A stretch of DNA of 60,000 bases from NCBI GenBank assembly GCA_950295325.1, contig OX485809.1, positions 14,138,001 to 14,198,000 of the forward strand, in the 5' to 3' direction. Position 1 is the first letter of the stretch. Every line of letters starts with the position of its first letter. Origin of the DNA: Polytrichum commune. Lineage: Eukaryota > Streptophyta > Polytrichopsida > Polytrichales > Polytrichaceae. The position numbers and the translations under genes were made by a program. This document shows, in pieces, positions 11,216 to 22,400 of the stretch. The notes below the pieces were generated by a model. That model had not been told where the DNA came from, did not search any database, and saw only the letters and a program-made list of their open reading frames with translations.

Positions 11216-11650
11216 ACACTAAATACCATAAATTGTGTACACTACATATGATATTTAGTGTCATCAATTCTAATTGTCTTGCACAATACTGATTGTAAAC
11301 CGCGGTGTAGTGTCACCAACTCTAAATGTTAACCCAACATTATTTGTCATTCCTTGTAAAAAATTTGTGGGGATTGTAGATTTATAGTGTTACAAATGTT
11401 GTAATTTACCAAATGTTTCTTCATCCAAATTTCAATGATCCATGACAATACTTTAGCACAAGTTGCTCACAAGATTTGGGCGAGCCAACCCATACACTCG
11501 TTCCTTGTTGGATGCCTAAACCCTGCCTCCAAGGAAGTAACATAGTAGTAGTGTACGGGTTGGATCGCCCAGCCTTGCTGGCAAGAAAGGCAGGGTTTTG
11601 GCCAATGGATGAACTCATCCATCATCCATGACAATACTCGTTCACTCATT
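11216..11650. mobile_element. Palindromic-TIR element P, copy A (right end lost)
   Basis: The body matches 38384-38763 for about 400 bp (tcttgc..aatact, tgtagtgtcacc, ttatttgtcattccttgta, tccatgacaata, gggttttggccaatg). The left end has the tatgatatttagtgt motif. Copy A carries an insertion of about 110 bp near 11470-11580 relative to copy B, and the right TIR is missing after 11650. A right-end-like motif (gacactaaataccata) at 11215-11230 suggests another copy once lay head to tail. Confidence 0.65.
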
Positions 11651-12970
11651 CATAATCCCCAGAACATTTGACACTGTCCAGGTGGCAGGGACATAAGGGG
11701 TGGTGGACCCCGCCACAAGCCTCCTTGGATTTCGGAGCTGGAGCTCTGGCCACCTCCTCGGCTCTCCGAAGCGCGAGACACGAATCCAGCGTAGCTTCGC
11801 TCCCACCGGATCGCATAGCATTTTTCTCCAACAATTCCCGCAAGCCTTGCAACAGGGAGAGCCGCTTGTTCGTTCACGTATTCATTCTTGCGCATCCAAT
11901 TTAGTTCCAAACTTTTCAAGTGGCCTCCTGGTATGCAGGACGGTGGGTTAGTGGAGCTGGACAGACCACAGCCATACTTAGGACACCACCAGCTCCAATC
12001 ATTCTGGAAAGGAAGTAAAGTAACGGCTGCTTGTCGGTGTGGAGTCGGATCGCGGGAACTTCAACCCTCAAAAGGCCTCGTTTTGCATTTCTCCTAAATA
12101 CTGGAGCCTGAGTGAAGATTCTACTAATCTACTTTGACAAGTTTAGATGTTAGGAAGTGGTGGAAAATGATTCGTATCGCCACGAGGAACATGGATGCCC
12201 GGGTTGGAGGGTGGAGGTTACCACACCTCCCATCGCAAACGTGAAAGGCATGGAGCGCAGGAATCATTCCTTCGCTTTCTCACCGCGAGAAGATTAAGAG
12301 AGTCAATAGTGCAGACAGAAGGTGTGTACGGAAGTTGGCAGAGCAGGGTGCTAGAAGAGCAGGGTTGGAGCTCTTTACCGCCAGTACTAATCGTTCTAGG
12401 AGTAGTACATGACATGGATGGTTTTGTTGGTTAGCCATATTTGTATGCTACAATCACTCCAGGAAGCGAAGGCCAGGGGTTATACGAGGGTGAGAGTGCC
12501 CTGGATTTAGGAATCAGTTACGAAGGTTAGCATTCAGACTAGAGCAAGGTGATCCCGCGCTCTTTACCGCCAGCAGGAGGAATGCGTAACATGTCAGATG
12601 GTTGTGTTGGGTGTCCATGTCGATTGAGAGCTGCAAATATTTGAACAAGCATATACAGACGAGGCCTGGAAGGAAATCGTTTGCTCAGAAGGCCGGAAGA
12701 TTTTACAGCTCTCTATCTCCAATGTATGTAGAAGATGCATGGAAGCTGGATTAACGTTAGTTGGCATGAACAACGCCGGGGGTTAGGACTGAGTTCGACA
12801 TTGCAATCTCGCGGCAGTTCCTGAGGAATTTACGACGTCGATGGGAAGTGGTGGGGACGGATTCTGGGCGATTGAGTTTTGTGTGTTGAGTACAGAGGGG
12901 ATGCAGGAGTGTGGGTTTAGTGGTGACTCGTACCGCGATCTCGTGTTGCAGTGTGTTATCAAGTAGTCGA
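11651..12970. other. Region upstream of PILS, no gene recognised
   Basis: Moderately GC-rich DNA with only short overlapping ORFs. Two copies of a segment beginning gctctttaccgccag (12369 and 12559, about 190 bp apart) show another local duplication. It probably includes promoter or leader sequence of the PILS gene, but no transcription start can be assigned. Confidence 0.4.
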
Positions 12971-13460
12971 GTGGACAGAGATCACGAGAGAGGTGGAAAA
13001 GTTGGAATTTGATATTTTGGAGAGGCTGAGAGCGGTTGAACCTCAAGCCCGAAAACATCCTCCACTCCTCCTTCATGTAAGAAATTGGTTCATCATTGAT
13101 TACTGTGCAGTAACCCTTAACGTACAGGCACTTTCTGTCGTTCCGTTGCACTGTTTCTTCTTGACGACAATCAAAGTAGCTCAGAGTCTCTGAACCCCGA
13201 GTCAAGTGGACAGAAATCACGAGAGCGGTAGAGAGTTTGGAGTTTGATTTTTTGGAAAATATCTCCCGGCCCAGTTCTTCTTCATGGAAGCAATTACTTC
13301 GTCATTGATTGCCGTGGTTTAACTTAACGTACATGCAGCTTCTCTCGTTCCGTTACATTGTTTCCTCTTGACGACAATTAAAAGTTGCTCACTGGAGTCT
13401 CTGAATCTCCGTCAACTGGTCAGAGACCACGAGATCAGAGGTAGAGAACTTGGATTTTGA
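12971..13460. repeat. Tandem repeat (about 2.5 units) in the PILS upstream/leader region
   Basis: A block beginning gtggacagagatcacgagag recurs at ~12971, ~13206 and ~13418, and a block with ttgacgacaat recurs at 13161 and 13368. Unit length is about 207-235 bp with roughly 75-80% identity by eye. The last unit runs to within ~40 bp of the PILS start codon, so the array probably covers the core promoter or 5' UTR. Confidence 0.75.
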
Positions 13461-13501
13461 AGATTTTTCCGGAAGAGAAAGAGATATCGGTTACTGCCAA
13501 G

Positions 13502-16500
13502 ATGAAGCTGTTGACATCGGAGCACATGAACCAGCAGCTGGCGGTGGTGGCCCGGGTGGGAGCCGAGGCAGTGCACCACATGCTGGAGCTCTCCGTGGTG
13601 CCAGTGCTGAAGGTGCTGACGATGTGCGCACTAGGATCCCTGCTGGCCCAACCTCGCATAAATGTCATCACCCCGCACGCCACACGGCTGCTGAGCAAGC
13701 TCGTGTTCACGCTGTTCCTGCCGTGCCTCATCTTCACGGAGCTCGGCGAGTCCATGACCTGGTCGAACATGCTGCACTGGTGGTTCATTCCTGTCAACGT
13801 GCTGCTCAGCTACTTCACCGGCTGCATTGCGGGGGTGGTGGTCGCTGTGGTTTGCAAGCCACCGCCGCAGTTTTTCCGGTTCACGGTCGTCATGACGGGG
13901 ATCGGCAACTCAGGGAACCTCCCGCTTGCCATCATCGGTTCCATCTGTCACGGCCAGTCTAATTACTTTGGCCCAAAGTGAGTGAGCCCATCTTCACCCC
14001 CTTGCACTAGAGAGATCAATGTAATTGAGAGCTCCAAGATTGAGAGAGAAGAAAGGAGCCAGCTAGTTCCCATCGGTGGTGGGAAACTTCTTACTCACTT
14101 CTGTTCGCTCACTCCACTTTGCTCTCGTGAGCTTTCAAGTTGAGAGTTTGAACTTTTTATTGTTTTACTTGGTTTGGATCGATCCCACGAGCTCTCAGTC
14201 ACTTCTCACAAGCTTTCGGTCAAGATACTAAGCTACCTCATGAAGGAAGTCGCTAAAGAGTGTCCATTTTGCAGGTACTCCCAACCAATGGGGTACCCAA
14301 GCATCGTTTGGCTTATCATGACTTCATTCCACTTTGTTTAGTACCATTCCCCACTTTCCACTTGGTGAAACTCTTGAGAGCTTGCCCAAGGATGGTCCGG
14401 CTCCCGTTGCTTTTCGAGGTTAGGTTTGGTTGGATGGAAGCCTGTCAAATTCAAGAATCAATCTCCCGAGCATTGCAAGTTTCGAACTATAATGTAACAG
14501 GGACGTTACTCACGTTTGACAGATGCTGTGAAGATCTCATAATTCATTCATATCGAATTTTTCCATTTCGTTAATACTTCAGGTTGTGTATTCCACCTGT
14601 CGGCAAGGCTTATTATTATTGCCAGTCTTGAAGAAAGATCGATGACTCTCCGAGGCATCCATGGCCGATGCAACTGAGAATTTCTGACCGGAATTGCTTT
14701 CCACAGGTGCAACCAGTCAGGCGTTGCGTACGTTGCGTTCTCGCAGTGGATTTCTGTCATCATCATCTACACGTTTGTGTATCACATGCTCGAGCCACCG
14801 GAGGAATACTACGAGCTAGTGTTGTCGGATGGGGACGATGCATCCCCAGCACTGAAGAGCGAGTTGGAGCCCGACTGCGAATCCCAGCCGTCGGTGACAT
14901 CCGCGGAGTGGCCCAATGTGGAGGAGTCCATCACCGAGGAGTCGCAGACTCCTCTTCTGGCCCGCGTGTTTCGCTACCCTTCATCGCGTGCCCAACAAGT
15001 GCCCTTGCTCGGTAAGTTGCCTACTATGGTTCTGTTTTCTTGTTTTGTTTTTGGAACACAGGAGGCGCGAGGCCACCTGGCTAATCAAACCACCAACCCT
15101 TCCATTCGATTTTGGCTACCTTTTCAGTATCCTCCGGTACGTTAGGGTCATCTCGGACACCGAGTGCTCCGCTATGATCGGGGAACCGCCAGTTAGTTAC
15201 AGATCAACCGGTTGAGTTTGAGAAATAACCGGTTGAAGTTCAAGACTGCAGGAAAATTACCGATCATTTTAGAGGAATTCATAGAGTATACCCCAATTTA
15301 ATAAAGAAAGACCGGAGGATGTCAACATGTTACCGATCAAATGTTATATATATTTGAGACAGAAGACCAAACCAACCAACATCAAATGAATAAAACCAAA
15401 GAAAAACGCGCCCATTCCGAAGGGAGGCGAGCTCCTCAGACACGAACAAAACACCGCCACGTCGTTCTCCATATTCTCACTGTCCACAATAACTTCAACA
15501 TAAACAATTGTGTTCTAGAATACATGAGACTCATGCCACTGTATGGGTAATAACCAACTCTGGAAAGTAGACCACTGTGCCTTCTTCAATGAAATAGGAA
15601 TATATTGCTCTCAACCTGTCTCATGTGACTCCTTTGTTGACTTTTGGAGTTGAAAGGGCTTAGGGAGCTACTGGAACATCTGAGGTTTTCATGTAAATGG
15701 GACTAGGTTAACTAAAGGTTTACTGGATCCATGGAGAGCTATGTAGAAACTGGTTACATTCCCACTCTTTACAAAGGCATGGTTAACTTCCCGGACTAGC
15801 CCACTTCTCCTAACATAGGAAACATACAATTAGTACGAGTTGGCTAGGAAAACCAAATCGAGGCCATAGCCACTTTCCTCAGTGTGCTCATTAAATGGTC
15901 ATATACAACCCCCCTCCCCTCCCATGTATTTTTGGTATCCGTTTTTGGAGCCACATCTATCATATACCTCTTTAAAATAGGTGTCCGATTAAGAGAAGTA
16001 TCCAAAGTAGGCATGCCTATCTTAGGAGAGACATGAGATTCTTTGTTGGTTCAAGCCTCTTTAGTAGCTCATCCTATAGATAGAAATGTAGACTACACAG
16101 ATTGTTCCATTTAGTGTATGTGGTACTAATTCTTGAAACACATGCAATTTTGCCAAACTTCAAAATCAGTGAGGGTTGAATTTTTCACCAAGTGCTACTA
16201 ATTCATGAATACATGCTTATTGTACCATGCATTTCAAGAAAAGTAGTGATTGCTCTAAGATGTTTGTGGAGTGCATAATATTTTTTTGGGTGACCTCAAA
16301 GAGGCTTCTTCTTTTATGTTGGCGCCACTCACTCCTAAGGCATCTCCTAACACTAGAAAGTAAAGAGAGTTTGCATTGAGAGTTTCTAGGACTTTGACAA
16401 TTTGGGACCCTAAATCTTCTGATGGCACTAATTTCATAGCGTAAAGGAATTTAGTATCACCTTCACTAATTTCCCACACGCACTATTAGCCCATCCTCAC

Positions 16501-18556
16501 TAAATGAGATACTCAGTGGTGAAACTTTTAATCACGACTACCCTTGTATAGCGTAAAGATCAATCCAAGTATATCCTACTATATAGCTTATATGCTGGAT
16601 AGGACATACTATTATTATGTAGTGTGTGTTCCTTCATGTGGGCCCCAAGAATTTAACCATGGGATACCGCAACTAGTTTGAAACTGCACTAGCTGCGGCA
16701 TCCCATGGTTATGTTCTCGGGGCCAACATGAACGGACGCACACTAATGTTATGGAGGTAGTAAAATCTAGATTTCCCATCATTAAATTGTCTATAAATAT
16801 AGAGTGCTAAATAATACAGATACCAGTTACCAACAGGGCATGGATAACAATCTACAATAGAGAATGAAGACCGTACAATGAAGACCGTGCAACTAAAAAC
16901 AGCAATGTTTAAATAGGTGGAGTACAGCTAGAGAGGTGAATCTTATGATTGGTTCCTTCCTATAAATGGAGTTGCACTTGCTGGCATTGTTGAGGTGGTG
17001 AGCGTGGTACATGAGGAATCTAAGTCAACTGGTTTAGGAATCACTGTTTGTTACTGTAGTGCATTTTGCACATGTTACATAGAGTGTTCAGTTGTCAGGC
17101 GCGAATTGATAAGGCTCATAAGTTCCTGAGGAAAGCATTTGCTGGGGTAACCACAGGGATCGATCACTTAAACTCAGATTGAGTTTCATACAAGGTTCAG
17201 ACAGAGATTTATCATATTCTGAACACAAACATACTACTCGATGCACAAAATATAATCCAGACATGCACCTTGACTCTTGGCTCATGGTGCACTGGTAGGT
17301 TCAGATCTCTTTCTCCAAATACATGTAAATGGTGACCTGAGATTTCACCTTTGACATTCAAGGTGTAATGAAATTGTTCTGAAGTTCTTATCAGTATGCA
17401 CTTCAGATGTGGGTGTCCTAAACCCAAGGGGTTCAACCCCTTGATCCTATGATCAGCCGCATAAGGCTGGAATAGTACTCAGATGGGTGACCTTCCTAGC
17501 AATTCATTTCCGGTGCACTATCCCTTATGGTCCACCCAATCATAGTGGGGGGTATTTGGGTGAACTAGATATTTTCAATCAACCATGTAAGAGCCTAGGA
17601 GGCTTGCCCTTGGGGGAGATAGGTGCCCAGCGGCTTGTCTGCGGCCGTTCAAGGCTTCAAGGACCTTCAAATATTCATAGTGCCTTTTTCAAGATTACAT
17701 ATAGGCTTAGACCGATTCAAAAATGAAGCAACATCATATTTCATGCCGGTAGCAACATTGGAGTTGTCTTTCTTTCTTCCTCCTTCAGATTTTGGACATT
17801 AATCAAAGACCAAGAGATTCCAAGTACAAGCATGGTCAACAAATGCTGGAAGATTGAGACAAGGTGTGTCACGGCAGTCAGTCGATCATCTTACAGTTCC
17901 AGATTTCTGAAAGCATGCTCATGTTGTAATGCATGATTTGTGCAGGCAATGAGGGAGGGATGCTGAGTCCGAAATCGAGTGTTCGGTGCCTCATGGAGCC
18001 TCGTGCCATCCGCAAGATCCGGGCTGTGGCAGAGAGAACCCCATTCAAACTCTTGATTCAGCCTCCTATTATTGCTTCTCTCTTGGCCATTGGAGTGGGA
18101 ATTATCCCAAAGACGAGAGAACTTTTCTTCGGTGATGACGCGTTGTTCAGTGTTGTCACAGACAGCCTTACCATACTTGGGGCAGCATTGGTTCCGTGTG
18201 TGATGCTGGTGCTGGGTGGCACGTTCTCAGTGGGACCACCAGGCAGCTCAGAGTTGGGCTTGAGGACGACACTCGGGATCTCCTTCACACGCCTCGTGGT
18301 GTTACCACCTCTCGGCATTGGAGTGGTGTTGTTGGCACTCAAATTAGGAATTCTTCCACAAGAAGATAAGATGTTCCTGTTTGTGCTATTACTCCAACAT
18401 GCCATGCCCTCTGCTATTCTCGTGGGAGCCATGACATGTTTGCGGGGTTTCGCAGTGAGCGAGGCTTCGGAGGTTCTTTTCTGGCAGTACATATTTGCAG
18501 CGATTACCGTTGCTGCATATATAGTCATCTTTCTAAAGATAATAGCCCATGTCTGA
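13502..18556 (+). CDS. PIN-LIKES (PILS) auxin carrier family protein
   Basis: Three exons join in phase: 13502-13977, 14707-15011 and 17946-18556, giving 463 aa, close to the usual 400-460 of PILS proteins. Borders are GT-AG. The start is the first ATG in frame, in good context (gccaagATGaag). Residues ~28-190 form the N-terminal membrane half, with VVPVLKVLTMCALGSLLA, a TRLLSKLVFTLFLPCLIF segment and GNSGNLPL (135-142), followed by CNQSGVAYVAFSQW. A hydrophilic, acidic central loop (~190-285) leads to the C-terminal membrane half, with QPPIIASLLAIGVGIIPK and QHAMPSAILVGAMT. Known PILS proteins sit in the ER membrane and limit nuclear auxin signalling; function here is by family. Exon 1 is strikingly GC-rich against its surroundings. 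Intron 2 (2.9 kb) holds several repeats. The gene converges on FUT downstream. Confidence 0.92.
15030..15158 (-). mobile_element. SINE copy 2, in PILS intron 2
   Basis: The reverse complement shares the GTCCGAGATGACC head, the ggttggtggttt box region and the ccaggtggcc...ctcctgtgttcc 3' part with copy 1, then ends in an A-rich tail (aaaaacaaaacaagaaaac). It begins about 20 bp after the intron 2 donor and lies antisense to PILS. Copy 3 has the complete structure. Confidence 0.6.
15180..15340. repeat. Dispersed repeat R1, copy 3, in PILS intron 2
   Basis: Matches 2005-2165: gttagttacagat, ggttgagtttgagaaataac, a segment ending atagagtatacccca, then acatgttaccg. It directly follows SINE copy 2, so R1 and the SINE occur together twice in this window. 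Confidence 0.6.
15341..16620. other. PILS intron 2, unremarkable part
   Basis: AT-rich intron sequence without an exon-like frame. The minus-strand frame at 16255-16479 has no partner splice sites or recognised motif. Confidence 0.5.
16621..16744. repeat. Long near-perfect hairpin (fold-back) in PILS intron 2
   Basis: Arms of about 55 bp (16621-16675 and 16689-16744) are reverse complements with few mismatches; the core is cccaagaa..ttaaccatgggat against atcccatggttatgttct. The loop is only ~13 nt. It could be a small fold-back MITE or, if transcribed with the intron, a precursor-like RNA hairpin. No clear target-site duplication was seen. Confidence 0.8.
17430..17535 (+). repeat. 5S-rRNA-like sequence (Cassandra-type TRIM or 5S-derived SINE remnant)
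   Basis: The segment tagtactcagatgggtgac followed by cttcctagcaa and cggtgcactatccct resembles the 3' half of plant 5S rRNA, including the internal control (box C) region. The 5' half is poorly conserved, so this is not a functional 5S gene. Cassandra TRIM retrotransposons carry such 5S sequences in their LTRs; a 5S-derived SINE is the alternative. It lies sense to PILS in intron 2. Confidence 0.55.
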
Positions 18557-18834
18557 TTTTATCTTTATAACTTACAATAGTCTTGATGAATTCTACTAGG
18601 ATGTGATGACACAAAAGTCCTCACTGTGCAGAACAAGTGCAACATCATTGCAACAGACGAAATGGTCCTGGAGTTCCCTCCACCATGACCACATTAAGAG
18701 GTCAGAGAACCTCAGATTTTTGTTCTTTCTACTGAACCCTTTGAGCAGGCTGACGAGGTTGAAGATAATGAAGTGACCTGTTAGGGTTTGTAATTGTGTA
18801 AAAAGATCTGTAGCTTATACATTTTGGGGCACTG

Positions 18835-19452
18835 TGGTACTGTTGTAAATGAAAGGATATCCAGTCATTCATTTTTACAGCTGAGCCTCTTGTAGTGGCA
18901 GAACAAAACAAAGCGTTCTTCAATGTGGGAAATCAGATTGAATTCTCTGAAACAGTCCATTTGGTACAAAGGTCTTACATCAACATGTCCAACAACTCAC
19001 TCAGCTAGTTGTGTCACTGTGTTTGGGAGATCGGGCATTTCATCACATAAGGTGCCTTCTTCAATGGGCCCTGCATGGTGAAGTTAATGAATTTACCTGG
19101 GCACTCCACTCTCCTGGGTGCAAAATGGAAGCATGGGTGCTCTGGTACTGTTGTAATTGAAAGGATATCCAATCAATCTTTCTTGGAGCTGAGGCTCTTG
19201 TAGTTCAGAACGAAATGAAATGTTCTTCAACGTAAGAAATCAGATTGAAATCTCTGAAACAGTTCATTTGGTACCAAAGGTCCTACATCAACATGTCGGC
19301 CAAGAGCTCACTCAGCCAGTTGTATCCCTGTGTCCGGGAGATCGGGGCATTTTGTCACATAAGGTGCCTCCTTGAATGGGCTTTCCATGGTGAAGTTATC
19401 ACCTGGGCACTCCACTCTCCTGGGCGCAAAATGGAAGCATGGGTCGCTCGAA
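18835..19452. repeat. 308-bp tandem duplication covering the FUT 3' end
   Basis: Copies 18835-19142 and 19143-~19452 are colinear (tggtactgttgtaa, gaaaggatatccа-like block, catttggtac, gggagatcgggca, cctgggcactccactctcctg, aaaatggaagcatggg). The second copy contains the last ~145 bp of FUT coding sequence and its stop codon; the first is a non-coding echo just beyond it. Confidence 0.85.
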
Positions 19453-22400
19453 ACACTGAGCCAGCATGCATTGTCGAGCCAAGGTTTGAGGTGGTAGGGT
19501 GTGAGGCCACCTAAACCTTGTGCAGTGTAACCAAAAGTTGACATGTGACTGGTGAGAAGAATGTCACTCAGGCTCAACACCCACATGTCCACTAAGGCCT
19601 TCTGCTGGTGCCCAACATCCTCGCGCTGCTCACCCTCGGCCCCCTGCATCCATAACCATAATTGAATTTGACCAGCAATCTAGTCCTGGGTGCTGAAAAC
19701 CTTCCCTTGGTGTAATTCAATGGCAGTAGTTGTCCTTGTGTTTCCTAGGATGACTGAGGAGGGGGCACCTGAACATAGACATGCCAAAACTGTAGTAATG
19801 CATACAATTGACGTCCATTTTGAGTCCATTTCTCAAAAATAAGATTGTATCAACACTGGATGACTTCTAATTCTCAAAAGTCAGATTGCATCAGCAATGT
19901 TTTTCACTTTACTTCATGATGAAGAAAGTGAAGATATGGAAGGCGTCCATTTTGAGTCCATCTCTCAAAAGTAAGATTGTATCAACACTGGATGACTTCT
20001 AATTCTCAAAAGTAAGATTGCATCAGCAATGTTTTTCAATTTACTTCATGATGAAGAAAGTGAAGATATGGAAGGCGTCCATTTTGAGTCCTTTTCTCAA
20101 ATGTAAGATTGTATCATCATTCTTCAAGGTGGCACTAGCTGTACTTCAGGAAGAAAGGTTGAGAAATAATGACGTCCATTTCTCCAGAAGTAAGATTGCA
20201 TCAACATCTTTCAAGGTTGCACTGTACTTGAAGTAGAAAGCATTGGAGTGGCGATTGCCTGTGAGCAAGTGTGCAACATGATCCAAATATCAACCAAGAG
20301 GTGAGGTAAGATAACTAGAGGAAAGCGTTCTCTCATTTTCTAAGGGAGGATTGGAGGGCAATTTCAACGCATAAGCCATGAAAGAATGGTAACCATCTCT
20401 CCAGGTGGGCTGCCAGGAGACAACAAGCTGAAAGCTTAATCCCTGGTATCTCCAGTGGTAGGTATCAAACATACACTATGATCACACTTGTGTAATCTGA
20501 TCAACATACATGGCTATTTCATAAAAATGCTTGATTAAGACGTTCCGGAAAACTGGGTCACTCGTTATAACTTGGCTTTCTTTTGTGTGTCTGGTGATAA
20601 AGCAAGCCAAATCAGAGACTGGAAACAGACTGGAAATCGTGAGTGCGCAAATTCTGATTTCCTGTGGGCCACCTGTAAGATTGACATCACCAATGCTTTC
20701 AGATTTCGTAATTGGGTCATCACTGTCGTGCATCGTACAAAAAGCATGCCGCTGGGCCATTTGCCTTTCATTCACTCTGGAGAAGACATCGTCATGAGGA
20801 AAAGTGATGTGAATTTTACTTGTTCAAGCACGACAAATCGCTGTCGCATCTCGGAACCCAGATTCGGGGCAGTCTGGTTCAAGGTGATAAAATGGCCACC
20901 AGCAAGAGAGGAAACATACAGGGAGACAAGAGGCCAGGAGCTATTTCTATTGATTTTGATCTCCTCCTCCAATTCGATGGGACACAGCGCCACCTTGCTT
21001 TTGATACACAATGGGACCACGTCATCGTAGTACTGCCGATACTCGCCTTTGGATTCACGCAGTTGGATGCCAACGTTACGAGAAGCAGGTCGCAAGAATT
21101 GCTCGTGAAAGCTCTTGATTTGCTCCCACACGGCATCACTGGGACTCAGAAAAGTTTGGGCGAGTATGTGGAACACATTGTGGGCTGGAAACATGCGTTC
21201 GAGGAGCGATCGAAGAGCTGGGTTGAGGAAGAATCCTGCTGCGAAGTATTGGTTGCTGTTTTGAAAGTTCAGAAATGGGACCTCTCGAACTGCTGCCATG
21301 GCACTTGGGCAGACCAAGAAGGTGTGGTCGGTGGGTCTGCTCACTCCCGAGATCACCACCTCCACTACATCCCTGCTGCTTCTGCAGTAGTATGATTCTC
21401 CTGATCCCTTGCAGTTGTGAGTTTGGAATTTGGCGAAAGAGGGCGACATGTCCTCTTTCAAAGAAAAACCCTTGGGAACCTGCAAATCTTCCTCAAGCGT
21501 CAGAACCTCATCGAAATGAATGTGTCGGTTGTATGATGTGTCTATTCTATCACTTGAAGTATGTTGGAACTGAATAGGACAAAGAAAAAGACACCGATTG
21601 TTTCTGCACAATCCTTATGAGAGCATGGAGAAGCAGCCAGATCGGCGCCAAAGCGTTAATCAGGGCTTGGACATACTTCACCAAACACGGCAACATTTCT
21701 GTGACTGAAATAGGACGAATTTGATGTCAACCTTATCACTGCGATGTATTTTTCAGGTGTAATTCAGGAAGCGATCCTACCTGCTATCTGGAACCAAGAA
21801 AGAGCTCATGGAACAGATACTCCCAGCTGGGATTCTACCACTTGTGATGCACATGGTGACGTCTATTCGGATTGAAGAGGACAAGAAACAGACGCTCGTT
21901 GTTTCCGCACAATTGTTATGAGAGCATGGAGATGAAGCCATGGCAGACAGATCGGCGCCATTGCGATGAGGGTGAGGACATCCTTCACCAACACGGTCAG
22001 CAACACTTCTGTGACTGTAATAGCAAGAACTCGACGTCAACCTTAAACCTGCCCTATACTTTCAAGTTGCGAAAATGCAGGAAGCGATCCTACCTGCAAC
22101 TGGAGCCAAGAAAGCGCTCACACAACGGATTCTTCTAGCCAAGATCCTATAACTTGTGCAAATGGTGAAGTATGTTGGAATTGAACTGGGATTGAACAGG
22201 ACAAAGAATAGAACTAAATTGTCTCCGACAATTATTTTGGAAGCATGGAGAAACAGCCATGGCAGACATGTCGGTGCCAAAGCGTTTATCAGGGTTTGAG
22301 CGTACTTCGCAACATTTCTGTGACTGGAATTGGAGGAGCTCGATGCCAACCTTAACACTGCCATGTGCTTTTCAGGTACAAAAGATTCAGGATGCGATTC

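Noticed and set aside
13450-13962. 170-residue frame overlapping PILS exon 1 in another frame
   Set aside because: High GC of exon 1 keeps alternative frames open. Only the +2-shifted frame matches the PILS family and splices in phase.
17430-17535. Functional 5S rRNA gene
   Set aside because: Only the 3' half is recognisable and the 5' half has diverged.
20820-21395. 191-residue plus-strand frame antisense to FUT exon 2
   Set aside because: It is the reverse-strand shadow of a conserved coding exon and has no motif of its own.
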